From NCBI GenBank assembly GCA_046292345.1, contig JBKBRC010000007.1, forward strand, positions 21,813 through 85,812: a stretch of DNA of 64,000 nt, given 5' to 3'. Under the pieces are notes generated by a model that saw only the letters and a program-made list of their open reading frames with translations, had not been told where the DNA came from and did no database searches. Shown here one piece after another: positions 1 through 8,856 of the stretch (the first letter of the stretch is position 1; every line of letters begins with the position of its first letter). The stretch comes from JBKBRC01 sp046292345. Lineage in GTDB: Bacteria; Bacteroidota; Rhodothermia; Rhodothermales; Rubricoccaceae. The translations under genes were made by a program, and so were the position numbers.

Positions 1-514
1 GGAGGGCCTGCCAGTGGACCTCGGCGGCCTCGAGCAGCCCGTCGAGGCTGAGCCAGTCCTCGTCCGAGGGGTCCTCGCCGACGAGCTGCGCCGCCAGGCG
101 CTGCCGGCGCTGCGCCCGCTCGGCATGCGGCAGCGAGAAGAACGCCCACAGCACGCGCGCCGTCTCGAGGAGCGCGATCACGTCCTCGGGGGCGTTTTCG
201 GGGTCGGTGCGGAGCAGGAACGCGTCGGCCGGGTCGAGCTCGTAGAGCATGAAAAGGGGCTCGGCGAAGAGCGCGAGCGCCTCGTACTGCACTCCGGTCT
301 CGCCGTGCACGAGCGCGCGCGTCAGGCGCGCCCGGCGCGCCGCGATCTCCGGGCTGCCGGCCTCGTCCAGGAACGCCTCGAGCCCGTGACCCCGCGCCGG
401 CGGGGGGCTGGCATCGAAGGAGCCCTCGGCGTCGAAGGAGAAGGCGTGCTCGTTATCGTCGAACGGATCGAAGGCGTCCTGATCGAAGGCGTCCTGATCG
501 AAGGCGTCCTGCAT
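1..514 (-). CDS. Hypothetical acidic protein, 3' end outside window
   Basis: The reading frame starts at an ATG on the minus strand at 512-514 and runs off the left edge, giving about 170 residues. Residues 2-15 are three direct copies of a QDAFD-type pentapeptide encoded by a 15-bp tandem repeat, followed by an acidic, Phe-rich stretch. The remainder looks like an alpha-helical cytoplasmic protein with an ELDPADAFLL segment and a DPSDEDWLSLDGLLEAAE segment. I recognise no family. It lies 60 nt downstream of the DUF3037 gene on the same strand and may be the last cistron of that run. No signal peptide or membrane segment is visible. The frame is open throughout with strong third-position GC; the antisense frame over the same region is a compositional shadow. 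Confidence 0.6.
   Translation of the reverse strand, partial: MQDAFDQDAFDQDAFDPFDDNEHAFSFDAEGSFDASPPPARGHGLEAFLDEAGSPEIAARRARLTRALVHGETGVQYEALALFAEPLFMLYELDPADAFLLRTDPENAPEDVIALLETARVLWAFFSLPHAERAQRRQRLAAQLVGEDPSDEDWLSLDGLLEAAEVHWQAL
466..510 (-). repeat. 15-bp tandem repeat, 3 copies, at N-terminus of hypothetical gene
   Basis: Three perfect head-to-tail copies of gatcgaaggcgtcct (plus strand) lie immediately inside the start codon of the minus-strand gene. They encode a repeated Gln-Asp-Ala-Phe-Asp. The unit length keeps the frame. Confidence 0.95.
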
Positions 515-574
515 GAACGGCTGGATGGTATAGAGGAGGGCGAACGCAGCGCGCGCCGTACGGGTTCGGGAGCG

Positions 575-973
575 TCAGGAGGCGGGGGCGCCGAGGCGGG
601 CGAAGAGCGCCTCGAGCGTGGCGGCGGGGTCGCGCGTGAGGCCGGTGTGCACGGCCGAGGGCTGGAGCACGGTCGAGCGGGTGGCGGTGAGCCAGTGGAA
701 GCGCTCGGAGGGGGGCAGCAGGCCGATGGGCGCGGCGCCCGGTCCGCCCTGGGCCACGCGCGCGAGCGCAGCGAGGGCGCGCCCGAGCAGGTCGGCATCG
801 AGGCCGGGCCAGCGCGCGGCGAGCGCGGCCAGGTCCTCGCGGACCCGGAGGCCGAGGAAGCCGCCCTGGCGGCACTGCACGAGCACTCCGACGGGCTCGC
901 CGGCGCCCGTCGTCACGTCCGGGACGACGCGCAGCCAGGCGTAGTCGTAGGCGAGGGCGGGAGAGGCGCTCAC
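575..973 (-). CDS. DUF3037 family protein
   Basis: This 132-residue cytoplasmic protein resembles the DUF3037 family: an N-terminal YDYAWLRVVPDV strand typical of the family, a VGVLVQC strand, and a C-terminal HTGLTRDP segment. The ATG overlaps the stop of the upstream HipA-like kinase gene by 4 nt (ATGA), so the two are probably translationally coupled. DUF3037 genes are often found directly next to HipA-like kinase genes; the biochemical role is unknown. A substrate or antagonist role toward the kinase is only a guess. No signal peptide or membrane helix is visible. Confidence 0.85.
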   Translation of the reverse strand: MSASPALAYDYAWLRVVPDVTTGAGEPVGVLVQCRQGGFLGLRVREDLAALAARWPGLDADLLGRALAALARVAQGGPGAAPIGLLPPSERFHWLTATRSTVLQPSAVHTGLTRDPAATLEALFARLGAPAS

Positions 974-1908
974 CGGCGATAGGGGAGAGCTTCCGGGGGG
1001 GCGTCGGGGAGGGCGCGGCGGGCCTGCTCGGCCGCCTGCGCGAACGCGCGCGGCGCCTCGAGGCGCGCCCGGAAGAAGCGCGCGTAGGCGTTGCGGGCCT
1101 CCGCCGCTGTCTCGAACGGGGGCGCCTGCCCTTCAGGGGCATGCACGAGCAGCGCATCGGGCACGCGGGCGAGCACGGCGCCGATGGCGGCCTCTGTCAG
1201 GCGCGGCGCCAGGCGCGCGTCGGCCTCGAGGACCGAGGCGGCGCGCGGAAGCAGGACGTGCTCGCGGATGGGCGCAAACGGCGCGCGGGCGCGCGCCTCG
1301 TCCACGGTCGCCCAGTTGTGATGGAAGTAGAGCGCCGCGCCGTGGTCGATGAGCCAGAGCGCCGGGCGGCCGCCGTCAGGCCGGGCGACGAGGAGGTTGG
1401 GATTGCGCGCCGTACGGTCGATGTTGGTCGTGAGCGCGTCGAGCCAGACGACGGCGGCGGCGAGGGCTGGCGGGACGAGGTCGGCGGCGGCGAGCGGGTC
1501 GTAGCCGAAGGCGCCCTCGACGAACCCCAGGCCGACGTTGAGGCCGCGGCTGCCGCGCAGGATGTCCTGGATCTCCGGGTCGGGTTCCGAGCGCCCGAAC
1601 GGCTCGGCGACGCGCAGCAGGGCGAGCGGCGGCAGCGGCAGCCCAAGCACCTCGGCGAGGCTGCCCACGATGAGCTCGGCCACGAGCGCCCGCGCGCCCT
1701 GCCCGGCGCCGCGGAACTTGGCGACGAAGAGTGCGCCGCCTTCCACCTCCACGACGGCCGGCAGCGAGCCGCCCTCGCGGAGCGGCGTCACGTAGCGGAC
1801 TGCCTCGAGAACGGGGAGCGCGTCGGGGAGCGCGTCGGGGAGGGGCGGCGAGGCGGGGAGCACGAGGCGGAGCAGCGAGGGCGCGAAGTTAGAACGCCGT
1901 GCGCGCAC
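970..1908 (-). CDS. HipA-like serine/threonine kinase family protein
   Basis: The 312-residue frame has the hallmarks of the stand-alone HipA-like kinase family paired with DUF3037. A nucleotide-binding lysine lies in LFVAKFRG, the catalytic loop reads NIDRTARNPNLL, and the metal-binding Asp is in WLIDHGAALYF. The first ~25 codons are low in confidence. A GTG about 16 codons in, just before LPASPPLPDALPDALP, or a start next to LEAVRYV would better match family length. A 12-bp duplication (DALP repeat) sits in this N-terminal part. The gene follows the FecCD permease by 33 nt and overlaps DUF3037 by 4 nt. Members are presumed protein kinases; whether this one acts as a toxin cannot be told from sequence. 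Confidence 0.85.
   Translation of the reverse strand: MRARRSNFAPSLLRLVLPASPPLPDALPDALPVLEAVRYVTPLREGGSLPAVVEVEGGALFVAKFRGAGQGARALVAELIVGSLAEVLGLPLPPLALLRVAEPFGRSEPDPEIQDILRGSRGLNVGLGFVEGAFGYDPLAAADLVPPALAAAVVWLDALTTNIDRTARNPNLLVARPDGGRPALWLIDHGAALYFHHNWATVDEARARAPFAPIREHVLLPRAASVLEADARLAPRLTEAAIGAVLARVPDALLVHAPEGQAPPFETAAEARNAYARFFRARLEAPRAFAQAAEQARRALPDAPPEALPYRR
1813..1842 (-). repeat. 12-bp tandem repeat, 2.5 copies, near HipA-like N-terminus
   Basis: The unit ggggagcgcgtc (plus strand) occurs twice plus a half copy. It encodes Leu-Pro-Asp-Ala repeats close to the probable start of the kinase gene, in frame. Confidence 0.85.
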
Positions 1909-1941
1909 CGGCTGTCCCGGCCGGCTCGGCTTCGCGGATTT

Positions 1942-3033
1942 CTAGACGCCCGAGAGGCGGTCGGCGCGGCGGAGCAGGGCGAGGAAGAACGGCACGCCGC
2001 AGAGCGCCGTCAGGACACCCACAGGCACCTCCTGCCCCGCCAGCACAGTGCGTGCGGCGAGGTCGGCCAGGACGAGGAATACGGCGCCGGCAGCGAAGGC
2101 GAGTGGCACCACGCGCCGGTGCGGCACGCCGGCGGCCAGCCGTACGGCGTGGGGCACGATCAGGCCCACGAAGCCGATCACGCCGGAGGCGGCCACGAGC
2201 ACGCCCGTGACGAGGGCCGCGAGCAGCAGCAGACCGCGCTTGAGCGCCTCGACGGGCACGCCGAGCGCGGCGGCCGGCTCCTCGCCCGTTGTGAGCAGGT
2301 CGAGCGGGCGCGCGAGTAGCCACAGCGCCGCGGTGCCGGCGAGCGATGCTCCGAGCGGCGCCCAGACGGCAGACCAGCGCGCGCCGGCGAGCGAGCCGAG
2401 CAGCCAGAACAGGACGGCGCGCAGGCGGTCCGGGCTGGGCGAGGCGAACGTGACGAACGCTGTCACGGCGGCCAGCAGCGACGAGAGCGCGACGCCGGCC
2501 AGCAGCAGCCGCGCCGTGGAGAGGTGCGTGCCCTTGCGCGCGATGACGAACACGAGCGTCACGGCGAGCCAGGCGCCGAGCACGGCGGCCAGCGGCATCG
2601 TGAGCGCGCGCGAGGCGACGGCCGGGAGGAAGCCGAGGTAGAACAGGGCCGCGCCGGCGCTTGCGCCGCTCGAGACGCCGAGCAGGTAGGGCTCGGCGAG
2701 CGGGTTGCGCACGAGCGCCTGCATGGCCACGCCGACCACCGCGAGCCCCCCGCCGACGGCGAGCGCGAGCACGACGCGCGGCGCGCGGAGCTGCCACACG
2801 ATGGCGTGTGCGACCGGGTCGCCCTGCCCGCGCAGCGCCGCCCACACGCGCGCCGCGCCGAGCTCGGCGCTGCCGGCGAAGAGGGCCAGCCCGGCCGCCA
2901 GCGCGCCGAGCGCGAGCAGCCCGAGCGCGGCCGGGAGCGTCCCGCTCAGGAGGGGGACCAGAGGGCGGCTCACGGGGCGGCTCACGGGGCGGCTCACGGG
3001 GCGGCTCACGGGGCGGCTCACGGGGCGGCTCAC
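1942..3033 (-). CDS. FecCD/BtuC-family ABC transporter permease
   Basis: This inner-membrane permease imports iron-siderophore, heme or cobalamin with a periplasmic binding protein. Family signatures are QLRAPRVVLALAVGGGLAVVG, GVAMQALVRNPLAEPYLLGVSSGA, GVIGFVGLIVPHAVRL and the EEPAAALGV segment. The first start is taken as the GTG at 3031-3033, whose GTGA overlaps the TGA of the upstream binding-protein gene. This gives up to 363 residues. The first ~24 residues are six copies of a Ser-Arg-Pro-Val/Met-type tetrapeptide, and any of six in-frame GTG codons could initiate; the first membrane helix begins after the last copy. No ATPase gene is adjacent, so it must be encoded elsewhere or shared. 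Confidence 0.92.
   Translation of the reverse strand: MSRPVSRPVSRPVSRPVSRPVSRPLVPLLSGTLPAALGLLALGALAAGLALFAGSAELGAARVWAALRGQGDPVAHAIVWQLRAPRVVLALAVGGGLAVVGVAMQALVRNPLAEPYLLGVSSGASAGAALFYLGFLPAVASRALTMPLAAVLGAWLAVTLVFVIARKGTHLSTARLLLAGVALSSLLAAVTAFVTFASPSPDRLRAVLFWLLGSLAGARWSAVWAPLGASLAGTAALWLLARPLDLLTTGEEPAAALGVPVEALKRGLLLLAALVTGVLVAASGVIGFVGLIVPHAVRLAAGVPHRRVVPLAFAAGAVFLVLADLAARTVLAGQEVPVGVLTALCGVPFFLALLRRADRLSGV
2962..3033 (-). repeat. 12-bp tandem repeat, 6 copies, repeating a GTGA stop/start overlap
   Basis: On the sense strand the unit is gtgagccgcccc, six copies with only the last base of copy six changed. Copy one holds both the TGA stop of the binding-protein gene and the GTG start of the permease. 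Each further copy regenerates GTGA in the permease frame, so six in-frame GTG codons line up at 12-nt spacing. Confidence 0.97.
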
Positions 3034-3941
3034 GCGGCGCCGGCGGCGAAAAGGCCCGGGTGGAGCAGCCGCGCGAGGCGCTCGAGGGCCTCGGCCAGAC
3101 GCGGGCCGGGACGCGCGACGAGGTCGGGAGCGAGCGCGTACACGCGGCCCTCGCGCACGGCGGGCGTGTCCAGCCACGCCGGGTGCGCGTCGGTGAGCCG
3201 CCGCCGGTCGTAGCCCTCGGGCGCGAGGACGACGATGACGTCGGGCGCCTGCTCGAGCGCGAACGCCTCGCTCAGCCGGACCTCGAGCCCCTCGAAGGCG
3301 TCGGTCAGGTTGAGCCCCCCGGCAGCGCGCACGAGGTCGCTCTGGTACGCGTCGCGCCCGAAGGCGCGCAGCGCGTCGCCGGTGCCGGCGAGCAGCAGCA
3401 CGCGCGGTCGCTCGGCGCCGGCCACGATGCGGGCCACCTCGGCCTGCCGGAGTTCGAACTGCGCGGCCGCCGGCGCGCCCCCCGCCGCTCCGAGCAGCCG
3501 GTCGAGCGTGCGCAGCGCGCGCGGGACGTCGTCGAGCGTGCGCAGCGAGAAGAAGTAGGACGGAATGCCGAACTCAGCGAGGCGCCCGACGGCCTCGGGG
3601 CGGTTGGCCTGCTCGGCGGCGAGCACGAGGTCGGGCGCGAGCGCGACGAGCCGCTGGACGTCGGGCGGGTGCGACGGGAGGCGGGGCAGCGTCTCGAGGC
3701 CGGACGGGAGGCTGTCGGCCTGACTCACGCCCGCGAGCCGGTCCGCGCCGGCAGCCAGGGTAACGAGGTCGGCCAGGCCGGGCGCGAGCGTGACGACGCG
3801 CGCGGCCGGCCCCTCGAGCGCGAGCGTCCGGCCGAGGTCGTCCACAAGGGGCGCGTCGGCGGGGGCATCGGGGCGGCAGGCGCCGAGCAGAACGAGGACG
3901 AGCGGTAGCGCGCGCCGGAGTGCGCGGACGAGCGGGGGCAC
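3030..3941 (-). CDS. Periplasmic substrate-binding lipoprotein (BtuF/FepB-like)
   Basis: The 303-residue product has a type II signal peptide ending in LLGAC (Cys22), so it is probably a membrane-anchored binding protein. The BtuF-like fold is supported by DDLGRTLALEGPAARVVTLAPGLADLV, the AGVSQADSLPSGLETLPRL linker, APDLVLA, and a second lobe starting near PRVLLLAG. The permease gene follows with a 4-nt overlap, making a two-gene uptake unit for cobalamin, heme or a siderophore. The substrate cannot be assigned. The upstream divergent region is only 87 bp and shows no recognisable cobalamin riboswitch. Confidence 0.9.
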   Translation of the reverse strand: MPPLVRALRRALPLVLVLLGACRPDAPADAPLVDDLGRTLALEGPAARVVTLAPGLADLVTLAAGADRLAGVSQADSLPSGLETLPRLPSHPPDVQRLVALAPDLVLAAEQANRPEAVGRLAEFGIPSYFFSLRTLDDVPRALRTLDRLLGAAGGAPAAAQFELRQAEVARIVAGAERPRVLLLAGTGDALRAFGRDAYQSDLVRAAGGLNLTDAFEGLEVRLSEAFALEQAPDVIVVLAPEGYDRRRLTDAHPAWLDTPAVREGRVYALAPDLVARPGPRLAEALERLARLLHPGLFAAGAA

Positions 3942-4028
3942 GGGGCGGCAGGCAAGAGAGGACCGGATAACTTAGGCCCGTCCGCCCGGCGCCTTCGCAC
4001 GGGTCTGCCCGCGACTCGGCCGCCACGC

Positions 4029-5051
4029 ATGCGCTACGCGTTCATCCTCAACCCCGCCGCGCGCAGCGGCCGCGCCGCACGGCTCCGCGGGGCGCTCGCC
4101 GAGGGCTGCCGCGCGCATGGCCTGGACGCGCGCTTCGCCGAGACGCGCGCGCCGGGCGACGCGCGGGCGCTCGCCCACGTCCTTGCCCGGGACGCCGACG
4201 TCGTGGTGGCCGTCGGCGGGGATGGCACGGTGGGCGAGGTGGTCGAAGGGCTGCTCGCCCCCGGTGCGCGCGGCACTGCGCGCGGCACCGCGCGCCGCGC
4301 TGCGCTTGGCGTCGTGCCGGCGGGCACGGGCAACGACTTCGCAGCGCACTTCGGTTTCCCGCAACGCTTGGCGGGCGCGCTCGACGTGCTGCGCGCGGCG
4401 CAGCGCCGGCCCCTCGACGTGCTTCGCCTCCGCGGCACTTCAGGCGGCGCCGGGGGCGGGCAGGCCTGGGAACGCGTCGTCGTCAACGGCCTCGGGCTCG
4501 GCTTCGACGCGGCCGCTGCGGCCGGTGCCGGCCGTTTCAAGCGCCTCGGCGGGCACCTGGCCTACCTGGCCTCCGTGCTCTCGCTGCTGCGCACCTGGGC
4601 GCCGCCACCGCTGCGCGTCGCGCTCACGGCCGAGCCGGGAGGGCCGCCGTGTCCGCTCTGGTTAGGGCCGACGTTCCTGCTCGAGCTCGGCAACGGCTCT
4701 TCGGTCGGGGGCGGCTTCCGCCTCACGCCCGACGCCGACCCCGCGGACGGCCGGCTCGACGTGTGTCTCGTGCGGGAGGTCCCCGTGTGGCGGGTGCTGC
4801 GTCTGCTGCCGCGCGTCTTCTCCGGGGGGCACGTCGGGGCGCCCGAGGTGACGATGGCGCGTGGGGCGTGCGTGACGGTCGAGGCGCTCGGTGCGCCCGT
4901 CCCGGCCCACCTCGACGGCGAGGACTTGCCCGGCGGCCTCCGGCGCCTGGAGGCGAGCGTCCTGCCAGCGGCGCTCGCGCTCGTCGCGCCGCCCTCGCGC
5001 GCGCCGGCGCGTTCAGGGCGTGCGAAGTCCCAAAAAGAGACGAGCCTGTAG
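4029..5051 (+). CDS. Diacylglycerol/lipid kinase family protein (DagK/YegS-like)
   Basis: This 340-residue cytoplasmic enzyme belongs to the DAGK catalytic family and would phosphorylate a lipid diol such as diacylglycerol using ATP. It starts with the family's N-terminal strand AFILNPAARSGRA. It carries the nucleotide-binding VVAVGGDGTVGEVVEGL motif near residue 60 and the VVPAGTGNDFA motif near residue 98. The C-terminal half holds the expected beta-sandwich ending in VPAHLDGEDL. A small 12-bp duplication encodes ARGT repeats between the two motifs. It is divergent from the binding-protein gene and followed 58 nt later by the NtrC-type regulator. The ATG is preceded by a C-rich leader with no Shine-Dalgarno. 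Confidence 0.9.
   Translation: MRYAFILNPAARSGRAARLRGALAEGCRAHGLDARFAETRAPGDARALAHVLARDADVVVAVGGDGTVGEVVEGLLAPGARGTARGTARRAALGVVPAGTGNDFAAHFGFPQRLAGALDVLRAAQRRPLDVLRLRGTSGGAGGGQAWERVVVNGLGLGFDAAAAAGAGRFKRLGGHLAYLASVLSLLRTWAPPPLRVALTAEPGGPPCPLWLGPTFLLELGNGSSVGGGFRLTPDADPADGRLDVCLVREVPVWRVLRLLPRVFSGGHVGAPEVTMARGACVTVEALGAPVPAHLDGEDLPGGLRRLEASVLPAALALVAPPSRAPARSGRAKSQKETSL
4266..4301 (+). repeat. 12-bp tandem repeat, about 3 degenerate copies, in lipid kinase
   Basis: Copies gcgcgcggcact, gcgcgcggcacc and a degenerate third encode Ala-Arg-Gly-Thr repeats in the loop between the two conserved nucleotide-binding motifs. The frame is preserved. Confidence 0.75.
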
Positions 5052-5061
5052 ATAGCACAGC

Positions 5062-5082
5062 TCGTTTACCTTTTGTAACATC
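5062..5082 (+). promoter_or_regulatory. Candidate promoter upstream of NtrC-type regulator
   Basis: A short AT-rich island in otherwise GC-rich DNA reads tttaccttttgtaac. It resembles the Bacteroidota -7 element TAnnTTTG and contains a TTAC/GTAA inverted repeat. It lies about 30-45 nt before the ATG at 5110. This is a weak motif-based call. Confidence 0.3.
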
Positions 5083-5109
5083 CCGGCCACGCTCGCCCCC
5101 CGCCGCCGC

Positions 5110-6501
<1,392 letters not shown>

Positions 6502-6522
6502 GACGGCCCGCGCGCCCTCCCC

Positions 6523-7359
6523 ATGACCGAACAGGAACGCGAGGCGCTCGCCCGCCGACTCTCCGCCCCTCCCGCTACTGCCGCCGGAGCCCCGGCCGGG
6601 CTCGATGCCGCGCTCGAGCGCATGATCGGCGCCGGCGCGAGCCGCTTCGGCCTCCGCGCCGACCGCACCGGCGCCGCCGACGCGTGCGCGCTCGCGCCCC
6701 CGCTGGCGCGCCTGATCGACCACACAGTGCTCAAGCCGGACACGACCGAGCAGGTGGTGCGCGAGCTGTGCGCCGAGGCGCGCACGTACTGCTTCGCGAG
6801 CGTCTGCGTCAGCCCGGTGTGGGTGCCCGTGGCGGCCGAGGAGCTCGCCGGCGCCACCCCGAAGGTGTGCACGGTCGTCGGCTTCCCGCACGGCGCGGTG
6901 CGCACGCCCGTCAAGGCGTTCGAGACCGAACTGGCCGTGCGCGACGGCGCCGACGAGATCGACATGGTGATCGGCATCGGGCGGCTCAAGTCCGGTCGCT
7001 ACGCCGAGGTCGAGGACGACATCCGGGCCGTGGTGGAGGCGGCGCAGGGCCGCACGGTAAAGGTGATCCTCGAGACGGCGCTCCTGACTGACGAGGAGAA
7101 GGTGATCGCGTGCGTGCTGGCGCAGAACGCTGGCGCGGACTTCGTCAAGACCTCGACGGGCTTCGCCTCGGGCGGGGCCTCGCCGCAAGACGTGGCTCTG
7201 ATGCGCCGCGTCGTGGGAGACACGATGGGCGTGAAGGCCTCCGGAGGCATCCGCTCGCTCGAGGACGCCCTGGCGATGGTCGAGCACGGCGCCACGCGCC
7301 TGGGCGCGAGCGCGTCGGTAGCTATCTTGAAAGGGCTCACGTCCGACAGCGCCTACTAA
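6523..7359 (+). CDS. deoC: Deoxyribose-phosphate aldolase
   Basis: DeoC cleaves 2-deoxyribose-5-phosphate to glyceraldehyde-3-phosphate and acetaldehyde in the cytoplasm. The 278-residue product has the family core: LIDHTVLKPDTT, CFASVCVSP, VVGFPHG, DEIDMVIGIG, KVILETALL, the Schiff-base lysine in ADFVKTSTGF, and VKASGGIRS. About 60 residues precede the core, roughly 30-40 more than in the shortest bacterial enzymes. An internal start cannot be excluded but none is clearly better. It sits 21 nt after the regulator gene and 12 nt before the SPOR lipoprotein gene, so the three probably share a transcript. Confidence 0.96.
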   Translation: MTEQEREALARRLSAPPATAAGAPAGLDAALERMIGAGASRFGLRADRTGAADACALAPPLARLIDHTVLKPDTTEQVVRELCAEARTYCFASVCVSPVWVPVAAEELAGATPKVCTVVGFPHGAVRTPVKAFETELAVRDGADEIDMVIGIGRLKSGRYAEVEDDIRAVVEAAQGRTVKVILETALLTDEEKVIACVLAQNAGADFVKTSTGFASGGASPQDVALMRRVVGDTMGVKASGGIRSLEDALAMVEHGATRLGASASVAILKGLTSDSAY

Positions 7360-7371
7360 GCCGCCCCCGCC

Positions 7372-7917
7372 ATGCGCCGCTCCCTGCTCGCCTCCGCTGC
7401 GCTCGGCCTTGCGCTCACCGTGGCCGCGTGCGCCCCCTCGGCCCCCCGCGTGGTCGTCGAGGAGCAGGCGCCGCCACCGCCTGCGTTCCCGGCCTACGAG
7501 TCGTTCGACCCGTCTGCATACAACGCGCGCCCGCCGCTGCGCGCCGAGGTCGTGCACGACGTGCCGGCGCGGCAGATGCAGGGCCGCGTGGACCTGCCCG
7601 GTAGCACGCCTGCGGCGCCCCGTGAGCGCGAGGCGCGGCAGGTGGAGGGCCTGCGCGTGCAGATCTTCGCCTCCCCGGACCGCGCCGCGGCCGAGCGCGT
7701 GCGGGCCGAGGCGCTCGCGTGGTGGCAGACGGCTCGCCGCGAGCCGCGGGCGCCGGCGCTGGAGATGGAGGCCATCATTGCCTACATGCAGCCCACGTAC
7801 CGCGTCCGCCTCGGCGCCTTCGCTTCGCAGGCCGAGGCCGATGCCGCGCTCGCCTTCGTGCGCCGCCGCTACGCGGACGCGTTTCTGGTGCCGGACCTGA
7901 TCACGGTCTACGAGTGA
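7372..7917 (+). CDS. SPOR-domain lipoprotein
   Basis: The 181-residue product begins with a lipoprotein signal peptide ending VAAC (Cys20). A Pro/Ala-rich linker of about 60 residues follows, then a C-terminal SPOR domain starting with VEGLRVQIFAS and continuing through YRVRLGAFASQAEADAALAFVRR. SPOR domains bind denuded glycan strands at division septa, so an envelope location is expected. It follows deoC by 12 nt. The function beyond peptidoglycan binding is unknown. It converges on the metallo-hydrolase gene across a 100-bp spacer holding a 15-bp repeat. Confidence 0.85.
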   Translation: MRRSLLASAALGLALTVAACAPSAPRVVVEEQAPPPPAFPAYESFDPSAYNARPPLRAEVVHDVPARQMQGRVDLPGSTPAAPREREARQVEGLRVQIFASPDRAAAERVRAEALAWWQTARREPRAPALEMEAIIAYMQPTYRVRLGAFASQAEADAALAFVRRRYADAFLVPDLITVYE

Positions 7918-7950
7918 TTCCGCCCGCGAGTCGACCGGGCCGCCCCGGAC

Positions 7951-7986
7951 GTCCTCTGGCTGTCGGTCCTCTGGCTGTCGGTCCTC
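7951..7986. repeat. 15-bp tandem repeat, 2.4 copies, in a convergent spacer
   Basis: Two perfect copies of gtcctctggctgtcg and a partial third lie between the SPOR gene and the convergent metallo-hydrolase gene. They are noncoding and include neither stop codon. I see no clear terminator hairpin here. Confidence 0.9.
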
Positions 7987-8017
7987 AGGGGGCGCGTGCC
8001 TCGGCAGTAGGAGTGCC

Positions 8018-8767
8018 TCAGCGGGCCAGGGGGATGGTCTCGCCGTCGGTGCCATAGCTCGTGCGCGAGAACCACTGCCGCGCTTCGGCGAGCGCCTCGT
8101 CGCCCGGATGCGCGGGCAGGTGGACGAGCACAAGTTGCCCCGCGCCGGCCTCGGCGGCCGTCCGCGCGGCCTCCTCGGCCGAGGCATGCACGCCGGGCTT
8201 GCTGCCCGTGGCCTCGTGCACGAGCAGGTCGGCCTCGCGCGCCAGCTCGGTCACGACCGGCGCGCGCGCCGTATCGGACGAGTAGGCGACGGCTGCGCCG
8301 CCGGCAGCCTCCACGCGCAGCCCGATCGTCGGCACGGGATGGACGACCGGCCAGGCGGCGACGGCGAACGTGTCGTCGCGTAGCACGGGCGCCTTCGGCT
8401 CGAGCGGCACCGGGTGCCACGTACGCTCCGGCACGTCCGTCCAGCCCTCGAGGTCGAACACGTCCAGAAGCCGGCGCGCGCACGAGAGCGCCCGCTCCGG
8501 GCCATAGACGGGAATCGGAGCGCGCCGCCCGAGCAGCCATAGCTTCTCAACGAGGAGCGGGAAGCCGCCCACGTGATCCGGGTGCTCGTGCGTGAGAATC
8601 ACGGCCGAGACCGCCGCGGCGTCCAGGCCGGCCGCGAGCAGGCGTTGCACCGCGTCCCCGCCGCAATCCACGAGGATGAACTGTCCGTCGTGCTCGAGCG
8701 CCAGCATCGTCGTGGTGCGCGAGCCGTCGGCCTCGGCGGAGCCGGTACCGAGCAGGTGAACTGTCAT
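8018..8767 (-). CDS. RNase Z-like metallo-beta-lactamase-fold hydrolase
   Basis: This 249-residue cytoplasmic protein has the metallo-beta-lactamase fold. It starts with the RNase Z-type N-terminus HLLGTGSAEADG. It carries the zinc motif LTHEHPDHVGG (HxHxDH), a later metal-binding Asp in VAYSSDTARAP, a LLVHEATG segment with the RNase Z-type His/Glu, and a final metal-binding His in LVLVHLPAH. Homologues include tRNase Z and phosphodiesterases; the extended exosite arm of tRNase Z is not obvious. The substrate is therefore undecided. It is transcribed alone on the minus strand, 89 nt after the polyprenyl synthase start region. Confidence 0.85.
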   Translation of the reverse strand: MTVHLLGTGSAEADGSRTTTMLALEHDGQFILVDCGGDAVQRLLAAGLDAAAVSAVILTHEHPDHVGGFPLLVEKLWLLGRRAPIPVYGPERALSCARRLLDVFDLEGWTDVPERTWHPVPLEPKAPVLRDDTFAVAAWPVVHPVPTIGLRVEAAGGAAVAYSSDTARAPVVTELAREADLLVHEATGSKPGVHASAEEAARTAAEAGAGQLVLVHLPAHPGDEALAEARQWFSRTSYGTDGETIPLAR

Positions 8768-8856
8768 GGCGAGTCTGGCGGGGCGAGAGACGGACGTCGT
8801 ACGCGCAGGCGCGCCATCTGGCTCAAGCCATACCGGAGATTCTGCACGGCGGGGGC

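Noticed and set aside
14..982. Long plus-strand open frame over the first kilobase
   Set aside because: It is antisense to the DUF3037 gene and the partial hypothetical gene. Its composition (Arg, Gly, Glu and Ala runs) is what high-GC antisense frames give, while the minus-strand frames have recognisable domains.
3942..4028. Cobalamin riboswitch ahead of the binding-protein gene
   Set aside because: The divergent spacer is only 87 bp and no conserved B12-box-like sequence is visible.
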